Origin: Nosema muscidifuracis
Lineage: Eukaryota; Microsporidia; Nosematidae
NCBI GenBank assembly: GCA_028335825.1
Contig: JAIOKI010000003.1
Span: 62,001 to 126,000, forward strand
Length of the DNA: 64,000 nt
Direction of reading: 5' to 3'
A model generated the notes under the pieces. It saw only the letters and a list, made by a program, of their open reading frames with translations. It was not told the DNA's origin and ran no database searches. The translations under genes were made by a program, and so were the position numbers. Below, piece by piece: positions 44,678 to 54,627 of this stretch (within the stretch, counting starts at the first letter, position 1; each line of letters opens with the position of its first letter).

Positions 44678-46303
44678 ATGATTCTTCTTTATATTTATTA
44701 TATAACTTCATCATTAACGTACAGAAACTTTTATGAAAATATACAAGATACAATAATTAATAAATACAACAAAAAAGAATACGAAAAGATTAATATAGGA
44801 AGATTTCCCCTTCTAATTCAATTAAACATTTATGATTCCATATTTATTTGGAGAGAAAACTTTATAGATCAATGGGAACGTTCAATAGTGAATTCTCAAT
44901 ATTTCAATTTTTGTTTAGATGAAAAAAATGATATTATAATTATCAATGATGACAATACTACATATTCTTTAAAGGAACTAATCAATATGAAGCATAAAGA
45001 TAGATTAATTGAATACGAAATAATTTACAATTTATCAACATGTTTTGTTGTCAAATCTAATAAAAAAATTACTGATCATTTCATAAGGAATATTAAAGAA
45101 TGCCATAAGAATCAAGCTATAAAAATATTAAGAGATACTAGCATATTAACTGATATTTTTGAAGAAAGATTTAATTCATCACAAATTGTTTTAAACAATG
45201 ATGATATGATAGTCAATTTTTTATTTTTGAAAAATAATTATTTATATTGTTTCAACATCAATTTCGAAGAATTTAATTTTAAAAAATATTTTATAGATAT
45301 TCTAAGAGAAAAAGAATTTTCAAAATTATCTGATGAAAACTTATTGGAACGCCTGTTTAAAAGCTTTAAATTTGCATGTTACTATATTTATTACAATAAC
45401 ACTGATATATACGATAACTTTATACTGAAAACTTCAAAAAAAGAAACCGAGAATGAAATAATTTCTGAAATATTTGATGGTAAGTTTCCTTATAAATTTT
45501 CTAAAGACAGTTTGAATATTGGGGAAAAAAACTATTTCGCATCCTCGTTTTTATACGAAGATAATTTTAAAGAAATATTCGACGGTATAAAAGATTTTTT
45601 TCAATTCTCATTGAATCTTAAAAACGATGATCTATTATCAGTAGGTCTGTTATATTATTCAATGACTGATGATATGAAAATGTTGATTGTAAATAAAATT
45701 ATGGAATCATATTGCTCACCATATTCTATAATATTATTTCATATACTTAGAGGTCTTAATAAAATAACAAAAGATGAGTTCGATAATTTAATAAATCTAA
45801 GTTATTTATTAAGAATTGCAGATGGTAATGAGAAAAGAAAAGCAGCATTAAAAATAGTATATAATAATTTATTTGAAAAAAATATTAAAAAGAAAATACT
45901 TGATCTTAGACCTTATCCTCAATATTGCAAATATAACTATTTGATGATTTTATTTGCAAAGATGCTTAATGAATTTTACTTATCAGAAGACTACGAAACA
46001 GATCAATATCACTGGAAAGAATTATATGACGAAATATTAGATAAACTACATTTGCCTAAAGATGATAATTCAGCTTTTAATATTTTCAAGAATATTTTAA
46101 AAGATATGAAAAATGTTACATACATACTACAATATGAACAAGCTGCTATCTTAGATATATTAGCTCATTTAAATAACCGTCCTTTAACAATTGACCAAAA
46201 TAGTAGATTTTTTCATAAATGGGAAGAATACAAACAAATATTACAAACAGAAAATTTACAATATTTACCTATAAAATATGAATTAAGTATGATTATGCAA
46301 TAA
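44678..46303 (+). CDS. Family A secreted protein, divergent member, 541 aa
   Basis: Also exactly 541 codons, but distant in sequence from the 4826 and 29121 copies. A hydrophobic N-terminus (MILLYIYYITSSLTY) serves as a likely signal peptide. Shared landmarks are the F-E-E-F-N-F-K-K-Y-F block near residue 200 (compare G-S-F-D-L-T-K-Y-F), the helical middle, and Y-C-S-P-Y-S-I-I-L-F-H-I-L-R-G followed by D-E-F-D-N-L-I-N-L near 345-370 (compare Y-Y-S-I-V-T-G-M-D). Closest relatives in the window are the dead inverted copy at 42743-44110 and, through Y-K-K-Y-L, the broken gene at 18774-20439. Likely exported; function unknown. The ATG follows ATACC. Confidence 0.88.
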   Translation: MILLYIYYITSSLTYRNFYENIQDTIINKYNKKEYEKINIGRFPLLIQLNIYDSIFIWRENFIDQWERSIVNSQYFNFCLDEKNDIIIINDDNTTYSLKELINMKHKDRLIEYEIIYNLSTCFVVKSNKKITDHFIRNIKECHKNQAIKILRDTSILTDIFEERFNSSQIVLNNDDMIVNFLFLKNNYLYCFNINFEEFNFKKYFIDILREKEFSKLSDENLLERLFKSFKFACYYIYYNNTDIYDNFILKTSKKETENEIISEIFDGKFPYKFSKDSLNIGEKNYFASSFLYEDNFKEIFDGIKDFFQFSLNLKNDDLLSVGLLYYSMTDDMKMLIVNKIMESYCSPYSIILFHILRGLNKITKDEFDNLINLSYLLRIADGNEKRKAALKIVYNNLFEKNIKKKILDLRPYPQYCKYNYLMILFAKMLNEFYLSEDYETDQYHWKELYDEILDKLHLPKDDNSAFNIFKNILKDMKNVTYILQYEQAAILDILAHLNNRPLTIDQNSRFFHKWEEYKQILQTENLQYLPIKYELSMIMQ

Positions 46304-47807
46304 ATGACTTTATTTATTTTTATGTTCTATAAACTTTCTAAATAAATTTTAGTTTTTCAAAAAGTTAAATTGTGATATTTAAAGAATATTATTTTTAGGA
46401 TCATAATCACTTTTTTCAAAACTGTAATTTCAATTCATTCAGGATCTGATCGAAATATTTCTATTTTTATAATCTAGGATCAGGATCATTGCAAAATATA
46501 TTTGTCGTAGTAAGTACAATTAATTAGTACGTCTTTGAGAAACAATCACATGTCTCAATAACTTCACAAATTACTATAGATAATATAAATGTAATATGAT
46601 TAATTACGATCATATAAATATATCGAATTTGTCACAAGCATAAATTCTAAATATAATAATGTAACAAACAATTTGAATATGACAAGACTATTTAATGATT
46701 GTTTGACTTTATCAGTTATTGATTAATTTATTATGATAATATTTATCAAAACTATAAGTTATAATATATGTTCTAAATCTTTTAATTTATATATTCCAAT
46801 AATATTGTTTCTTTTTGTAAAATATATAAATTTTTATCTATAATAAATATTTACTGTTATTTTCTTAAATATTTATTTTGATTCAATGCATCTACTTTAA
46901 TTTTGTTAATTATTAATTTCTATATAGTTTAAACTTAATCTTATTTTGAATTATTTTATCATATAATTTACAATGATTTTCAGATAAAAATAATTACGTT
47001 TACTTAATTATATATCTTTACAAGGAATAATTTATCACCCTCATTAAAAATAAATTATTATCTTGTTGACATCAAATTCATCATCTTATTTATTGATAAT
47101 ACTTAGAAGTATTATATATCAGTAGAATATTATCAAGTATATAAAAAATTCTTACAATAACATTTCTGTTAAACTAAAGATTAATTTCAAAACTGTAAAA
47201 GTATTCACAAATAAACTTAGTTCACATTATAAACAAATTTGTAATTTAATTCTATTAATTTTTCAAATGTTTATGACATAAATATAAGGGTTGAATTTAT
47301 TGATTAAATTAAATCGTTATAATTTATGATAAAATTTAATATTCACTTTAAAATTTTGTAAAAGAATGAAATTTTCATTATATTGAATTAATAAAAACTT
47401 CATTTATTTTTACAAGATTTATTAAATTACCAGTGCTATTAATATAAAGAAAAAAAATTATATAGTTTTAGTAAAAAGTTTTCAAGAAAAGATTATGTTC
47501 TTTTTTATATTTTGAAATATAATTATAATATTTTATTATATCAATTTTTGATCATATTAAAATATATAAATTATTTATATTAATATGAATTATATATTAA
47601 AATTAAACTGATTTTTTCTTAATACAATTAATAAGATTTTTTGAGTAACAAATTCAAAAATAATGATTTATCAATAAATGATTTATTAAAAAATTAATTA
47701 AAAAATACTGAAATAATATTTGTATACATAAAAACTTTTTAACTATATTGTACTAAAATCAAAATTAATTTAAATAAAACAATAAATTCATTCTAGCACC
47801 ATTAGAT
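46304..47807. other. Intergenic, 1.5 kb, no gene seen
   Basis: AT-rich throughout with no open frame of note. The last 60 bp contain AAAATTAATTTAAATAAAAC, resembling the AT block before other family B genes. Confidence 0.5.
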
Positions 47808-48767
47808 ATGACTGAATTTACTTATCACGATAATATAATGATTACTGAATTTAAAAACTGGCGAGATGAAATTCTGGCAAATTCATCGCTAACTTGTAAA
47901 AGGCTTAAAGCTTTAAGTATAGAAGAAGAAGAAAAGATAAAACCAATAATAGAAAAAGTACCTAAATGTCTTGTTCATTTTGCCAGAAAAATCTGTAAAT
48001 GTAATCGTGATTGTATAGGCGAAATTTTTTATCAAGCAAAAATTGACTATAATTGTTTAACTTATGATCTTGAAAATTTGTGGTACGACGATAAATATAT
48101 TGATTGTACATTTCTTGATAAAAAAGTTCTTGAAGGAAATTTTATATCTGTAGAAACAAATAAACAAATATTAAAAACAGTCAAGAAGTTAAATAAGAGT
48201 ATGATTAAATTATGTGATACAGAAAATGTTTTTAAAGATTTATTATGTGAGTCATATGATTTTAGAGATGAGTGTGAGAATATATCTTTTTGTATGGAAT
48301 ATTATTTAGAGAAAATCCCACAAAAAAATTGTAAAAATAAGAAATATAAAGCGGAAATCATAGAGATTGAAAATATTTTAGGAACGAAAGTTCAGTCAAG
48401 TACATTTGAAATCAAAGAAGTTAATAAAGAATCTAAATGTGTTCCTGTAACTTGTCCAGAAGATGATATGTCTAAAAGTATTGTCAAACGATACATAAGT
48501 GATGATTATGCATTAGATATTAAATATGATTTTAATAGCTACAGATATAATGATTCTGAATTTATAAATACTAATCAATTAAGTTGTCAGCAGTTCACTT
48601 GTAATTCTATGATGTCTATATCATTAATATCAACATTATTATTTTCTTTGTTAGTATTATTAGGATTAAAAGATAATAAAAAGTATCTAAAAAAATTATT
48701 ACCAGCTATCGTAATGACACTTCCTTTATTATTTATTTCGATTTATTCTTTTTTAATTGTTGAATAA
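47808..48767 (+). CDS. Family B cysteine-rich membrane protein, 319 aa
   Basis: Close relative of the 40904 and 61714 genes. Shared features are W-R-D-E-I-L near the start, P-K-C-L-V-H-F-A-R-K-I-C then C-N-R-D-C-I-G, I-D-Y-N-C, Y-I-D-C-T-F-L-D-K-K-V, L-C-D, C-E-S-Y-D-F-R-D-E-C, C-M-E-Y-Y-L and I-E-N-I-L-G-T-K-V. The dibasic I-V-K-R is at about residue 226. The C-terminus has two hydrophobic segments (S-L-I-S-T-L-L-F-S-L-L-V-L-L-G and A-I-V-M-T-L-P-L-L-F-I-S) joined by a short lysine-rich turn. No N-terminal signal peptide is visible. The closing P-x-L-x-M-T-L-S/P-L-F-I-S-I-Y is conserved with the two closest paralogues, so the membrane hairpin is under constraint. Confidence 0.88.
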   Translation: MTEFTYHDNIMITEFKNWRDEILANSSLTCKRLKALSIEEEEKIKPIIEKVPKCLVHFARKICKCNRDCIGEIFYQAKIDYNCLTYDLENLWYDDKYIDCTFLDKKVLEGNFISVETNKQILKTVKKLNKSMIKLCDTENVFKDLLCESYDFRDECENISFCMEYYLEKIPQKNCKNKKYKAEIIEIENILGTKVQSSTFEIKEVNKESKCVPVTCPEDDMSKSIVKRYISDDYALDIKYDFNSYRYNDSEFINTNQLSCQQFTCNSMMSISLISTLLFSLLVLLGLKDNKKYLKKLLPAIVMTLPLLFISIYSFLIVE

Positions 48768-49459
48768 ATAATTTTTTAATATGTGGCTTTTATAAAAAAA
48801 TACATTATTGAATTCCGCGAATAGTTAATTTATAATCAGTGCGAAATGAAGAGTGTTAATTAAAAAAACTTAAAATGAAAGTTCTAGAAGTTACTTATAA
48901 TTAGAAGAAAATATTATAAAATATTTTCTATCATATATGTATAATAAAAAAATAGTTTTACATAAAAAAACATTTTTATATTTCATAATCTTTTTGGCTA
49001 AATATCCATATTAATTTACATAAAGCTATTCATTCTATTTAATCTTTTATTTTACTACAATAATTTATTTTGTTTAAATGATTAATAAATATTTCAATTT
49101 TAACTTAAATTTACTTTATTTAATAAATAAGCTATTTTTTTATATTAAAGTTATCATTAACGTAAATAAAATTATTAAGACTTTAATAAATAATCTTTGA
49201 CTTCTTTATTTATTAAAATTAAAGAACGAATAATTAGAATCTTATTTAAAGATGCTTAATACTAGTCTAATACGTAAGATAAATAAGATTGCGATAGTAT
49301 AAAAATATCAAATATATGTGAGTCTCTCAAGCAAATGATACAAACTTAAGACGAAAATAAAAACTTAATTTAATCAACAATTTTTCTTTACTTAAATAAT
49401 CTTAAATATAATAAAAAATAGTAATCAGATAAATATTTTATTACGCCATTCCATACTCA
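48768..49459. other. Intergenic, no gene seen
   Basis: AT-rich spacer between the family B gene and the end of the dead HECT gene. Nothing else was recognised. Confidence 0.5.
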
Positions 49460-50947
49460 TCATAACAATTGGTTATATAATAATATCTCTTTAGTAGAAT
49501 AATTATGTAGATCCAATGTGTTTGAATATGTATGTGAAACAGAAAAATATTTGTCGTTTTCAGTTTTCTGAATATTTTAAATATTGATGACTCATCGTTC
49601 ATTTTTAAATTTTCAAACTCTCATATTAGTGTCCTAAATGATCCAATGACAAATTTTAATAATTTTTTTTTCAATCCTCTGGAAAGTCTTTTACTACAGA
49701 CCAAGATCATTTTATAATATATCATATTCTGTATTATCCAATTTTCTATATATATTTCAGGATTACCACATATTAATAATTCAACTTCTGTAAATATATT
49801 AATAATATTTTTATCAATGAGTTCATACAAACTCTCTTTCAGTGAATTCAAATGATCATGAATACCATAAAATAATTTAAAATTAACCAGATATTCTAAA
49901 TAAGATTTTTTGTTATAATCTTTAACTTCTATAAATCTTCCTTTGGGAATAAAGTCAATCTCTCCACTAAATGTATTAGTATAATTTTCTTTAATAGGAT
50001 AATCTCTAAGAATGACTAATGAATCGTAATATTGATGACTAATTTCTTTCAAATCTTCAAGATTGCATTTTTCATTTAATATATATTTTATTACACTTCT
50101 ATCGAAATATTTCCTACATTATACTTGTTAATTATAACTAGACCAAGTATTTTTGCTATAAATTTGAAATATTTTAGATGTTTAGGATTTACACAGCTAT
50201 CTATATAAGGACGAACTAATGTATTTTGATCTGAAGAATAAATAAATAAAGCATTCTTGATCCAGACCTTTTTTATAATTAATTCTAACCATCTTTAGTT
50301 AATCCTCCCATATCAGTTCCTATTCTATCAATAAATGAATTTGTGGCATATAAAATCATAATATTTCAACTGGTATGTTAATTATTTCATTAAATGAATC
50401 CTCAAAAATATTCTTTCATCGATGTGTAATCTTTAATCATTCAGATTATCTTATAAAAAATAATATTTTTTGATCAAAATTAAATAAGTTTTTATACATC
50501 ATAATATTCCTTTTGTCATATACATTCAGAGAAAATAAAGTAGATGAAATCTGGATTTATATCATGATAATTTTAAAAAAGATTTAGATTAATACTGGTA
50601 CATGTGAATTTAATTTAGATAAGGTTTCCATAAAATCTTCTGAATACATTTCTATTTCATAATCTATGATATCATCTAAATAATGTAAAAGTATTGTAAA
50701 TGATGGATTTGATTTATCCATACAATCAATAATCATTTCATCTTGATCATTTTACTTAGTATGTAAAAGAGTTGATTCATTTGTATTTATATTATTATTT
50801 AATTCTAATACTTCTTTAGAAGTCGCATCTAAGAAATTCGAATGTTCTTCTAAGTTTTGTTTATCTGCTGTTAACTGATCATTTAGTGTGAGAAATGCTA
50901 AAGAATATATAATCGAAAATAAGATAATATCATAAATATACTTTCAT
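49460..50947 (-). pseudogene. Dead small HECT ligase with hydrophobic N-terminus
   Basis: On the minus strand, the 143-codon open piece 50052-49621 (Y-D-S-L-V-I-L-R-D, L-L-I-C-G-N-P-E-I) is HECT domain, aligned with Y-K-S-M-I-W-I-R-D and L-L-I-C-G-S-P-E-I of the intact gene at 54628-56367. Upstream, other frames give L-K-Y-F-K-F-I-A-K-I-L-G and Y-S-S-D-Q-N-T. Downstream, S-H-T-Y-S-N-T-L-D-L-H-N-Y stands where the catalytic S-H-T-C motif belongs, so the nucleophile Cys is now Tyr. The N-terminus near 50947-50850 is hydrophobic (D-I-I-L-F-S-I-I-Y-S-L-A-F) and is followed by an acidic Asn/Glu-rich linker, as in the intact gene. At least five breaks are visible. Confidence 0.85.
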
Positions 50948-52532
50948 TGATTTAATGAGCTAGATAAGATATAATAAAAATATATAATTAATTTTATAAT
51001 TTTTAAGGACTAATGACGTATGATATATCAATTTAACGATTAACAATTATAGTCTAATAAAAATTAAAGATCATAATAATTTGTCATTGAATTTAAACAA
51101 AGGTTTACGAAATATCTTCTCAAAATATTTTTATAACTAAAACATTTTTTGACTTTTTAGCTATTCATTATGCATATCATAATTAAGTGTCAGAAGATAT
51201 AGTAACAATTTATACAAAGAATAAAAACAATAACTTTAATTGGGTAAATATTTCGATTTTTGCTCTCATTCATTAATTGCAGTGTACGCATCTAAAGATT
51301 TAATAAGCAATTGTTTTTTAACTCATTGTCATTAGTTACTTCTTCTTCGACATGTGTCTATAATCATCTTTACTAATAGTCTATAGATATGCATCATTTT
51401 AGCTTTCTTATTTGATTATGTTCTTATATCGAAGTTGAAGTTTCTTATAGTACTGTAACACATTATTAGGTATGATATTATTCTAATTTGAGCTTCTTTT
51501 GTAATTCTACCGTTCATAAAATATAAAAACTTGTAATTTTAACTTAATTAGTACAATCTCTTTCTTGATTATATACAATGATATAGATATCAGACATGTA
51601 GTTATGATTAATATTCGATGTAAATAATTGGTTCTCGTAAATAAACTTTTATATAAGTTATATATTTTTTTGTGCAAAAAATTACATTGGGCTATTTCAT
51701 TTAAAATTTATTATAAAACAAATTAGATTCAAAAATTAGCTAGCTTTTTTAACTAGATTTATACTGAATCTATATGAAATTATTTAAGTACTCTGGGTTG
51801 TAAATATCCTTAGATTAATCTGTCTAGAATGATCTTATATTTATATTGGAATTACAAATTTTGAACTACTTAAGATACAATTATTATTTATAACTTCATA
51901 AGAAATTTAAAATGACTAGCTAACAAATCTTACTTATTTTTTCTATACTTAGACTATTCTTAGATATTATTTAGGGTTAAATATTTCAAGAACATTTATT
52001 TTTCTAATAAAAACATTAGCTGTTCATATGTTTAATTACTTTACTTTTTATTTTCAAAAATACATGAAATTAATAAAAGTCAAAAAATACTGTTTTTAAT
52101 AAATCAGACAATTATAGCATTTTATATAAATTTATTGGTATTTTACAAAGAAAATAGAGCTTTAGATAATATAAACTTAAAATGAATTCATGATTCTATT
52201 TTAAATTATATATTAATTAATTAATTGTTGTAATCTTAAAATATATCTGAATTATAAGATCATATACATTTTTCAATAAAAGATAAAATCATCATAAAGT
52301 AGGGAATAAATGATAAATGAAAATCAAGCACAAGAATATTACAATATAGAAATAAATTAATTACATATAAAATGAAGCTATTAAGTCTAACATAATAGTA
52401 CTAAGTGTAATATAAATAATTAATATTTTCGCTAATTTATTAAATTAATAATTTTAATTAAAAAATTGATTTATAATTAATTAATTAATTTATTTAAATA
52501 AAAACATTACTTAAATAAATATTAATTTGAAT
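50948..52532. other. Intergenic, 1.6 kb, no gene seen
   Basis: AT-rich spacer between the dead HECT gene (minus) and a family B gene (plus). Around 51360-51600 it is pyrimidine-rich and looks weakly like 57840-58140, which occupies the corresponding position beside the intact HECT gene. The resemblance is too weak to prove by eye. Confidence 0.4.
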
Positions 52533-53318
52533 ATGTCTGAATTTGAAAAATGGAGAAATTCACAAATCGATTATTATAACAGAATTTGTAGATATCAAAA
52601 ACGAGGTTCCTTATTTAAAAATTTTATTAAAGAAGATGATATGAAAAAAATTCCCAAATGTATGGTACTTTTAACAAGACGAGTATGCAAATGTGATAAC
52701 GATTGTGTAAGTGAATCTATGGATAATGTTATATTCGATCCTCTTTGTAAAGCATACGATATTGATAATTTATATCTACATTTTAAATATATTGATTGCT
52801 CGTTCTTAGATAATTATCTTATTGAAGAAAAAAGGATACATAATTTTTTTGAAAATTTATCTATGCATACACATGCTAAATTATTTGATGGTATAAACGA
52901 TATCTGTAAGGATAATTTAAATTCTTATAATAAAATAAAATGTGCTGTCTATGACATAAGATATGGATGTGGAAATGATACTAATTGTTATAGTTATATA
53001 TTAAATAAGAGTGCACCTGAAGATTGTGAGAATAATCAATATTTTTATTTAATTAATGAAATTGAATATATAATGGATTTCCCATTTTTATTCAATTTTA
53101 CTCAAACGAATCTTAATGAAGAAATAAATAAAAGAAGTATTGCTAAAAGATCAATTGAATATAACAATAGTTCAAATGTTCTCTTAAGATCAAATATAAT
53201 AATAATGAGTAGGCTATTAATATCTGCTCTTTTCTACTTCAGAAATAAGAAAAGTTTTTTAACAGCAATATTTTTAATTTCTATTATATTTACTTCAGGA
53301 ATAATTGCACTTGATTAA
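52533..53318 (+). CDS. Family B cysteine-rich membrane protein, short form, 261 aa
   Basis: The ATG at 52533 is preferred over a TTG two codons upstream. The cysteine framework is kept: I-P-K-C-M-V-L-L-T-R-R-V-C then C-D-N-D-C-V-S, D-P-L-C-K-A-Y-D, Y-I-D-C-S-F-L-D, I-C-K-D, C-A-V-Y-D-I-R-Y-G-C, C-Y-S-Y-I-L and D-C-E-N-N. The dibasic patch is R-S-I-A-K-R-S-I. The segment between this patch and the membrane region is much shorter than in the other members. The C-terminus has two hydrophobic stretches around N-K-K-S-F. No signal peptide is visible. It is the most divergent intact member. Confidence 0.85.
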   Translation: MSEFEKWRNSQIDYYNRICRYQKRGSLFKNFIKEDDMKKIPKCMVLLTRRVCKCDNDCVSESMDNVIFDPLCKAYDIDNLYLHFKYIDCSFLDNYLIEEKRIHNFFENLSMHTHAKLFDGINDICKDNLNSYNKIKCAVYDIRYGCGNDTNCYSYILNKSAPEDCENNQYFYLINEIEYIMDFPFLFNFTQTNLNEEINKRSIAKRSIEYNNSSNVLLRSNIIIMSRLLISALFYFRNKKSFLTAIFLISIIFTSGIIALD

Positions 53319-54627
53319 ATTTATTAAAAAAACTAATTCTATGTAATATTTAAAATAATTATTGTTACCCTAAAAATATTGAAATATTTTTGTTAAAGTA
53401 AGTTATTCTCAGTTTTAACCTACCAAGAAAATGCATTTTTTATAAAATCACAATTGTTAGCAAATATGTTAAGATTTTTTTTTATGAAAATTGAATAGTG
53501 ATTATTGATTAAAAGAACAAGTTTTTTAGTACTGAATCCTCTACGGAATGATGCTTATAATTTTGTTTTAGAATTTGTAATTTCACTTTTTAACTAATTA
53601 AAAGAACATATTTAAAAAAAGAACAACTGAAGAGATCCAGAAACATTTTTGTGTTATAAAATATAATATATTTTAACTAAAAAAATTAGTAACTAGATTA
53701 ATAATACAGTAAGTATGTTTATTTATTTTCAAATAATAATATTTCATAATGCAATTTCAATATTGAGGATTCATTTAATAAGTACTTTTATAAATTTAGA
53801 CTTTTTATACATTATAAATTTAATTAAGTTAATTTACACAAAATTTAATTCATATTTATTGTAATATTTATAGTGATAGAGTATTTAATAATGAAAAAAA
53901 TTATGTCATAAGTATCACATATAAAAGCAAAAAGTGAGTTATTATAGGAACATGAAATATCTTTTGTAAGTAATTTAAAATATGAAGCAACGCAAATATT
54001 CTTTAAATTTCATTTGGTAGCAATAAATATGAAAATAACAAATGGTATTTTATCTAATTAAAACTTAACTAAATATTATCGAATTTATAGTAAAATAAAC
54101 TATTTTTTATCCTTTTAATAAAACTACTATTTATATAAATACATCATATTGATGTAAACAAAAATTATATGTTATTAAAATATTTATATGACTTCATTCT
54201 TATAAAAATTTGCTTATTAAGACTTTGATTGTGTATTTAGACATGATATCTACATTTTCTTAGATGCAATGCTATTTCAAATAATTTAACCCTTGTATAG
54301 AATTAAATCACACGAGAGATGTAAAAAAATAAAAGCTATGCGGACTTAATAAGATTTATTAATGTAATCTCTCTAGCTGATTTAAAACAGAATATATGAT
54401 GGGTAGGTATGTCTTCAAAAAGCTAGTCTTTAATTAATATATTTTTAAAATTACACAGTATATAACATATAATACCATTCCATTATTATTCTAAAAATAT
54501 TAACATTCGTTTGTTCAGAGTAAAAGTATTAGAACTAACAACCTATTTAACTAAAAAAATTTGTTTTGTTTTTGACAATTAGTTTTTTAATTATTAAAGT
54601 CTGTTTTGAACTTTAGGTTCAAATAAT
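53319..54627. other. Intergenic, 1.3 kb, no gene seen
   Basis: AT-rich spacer in a convergent arrangement: the family B gene on the plus strand and the anchored HECT gene on the minus strand both end here. No terminator-like hairpin or other feature was recognised. Confidence 0.5.
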
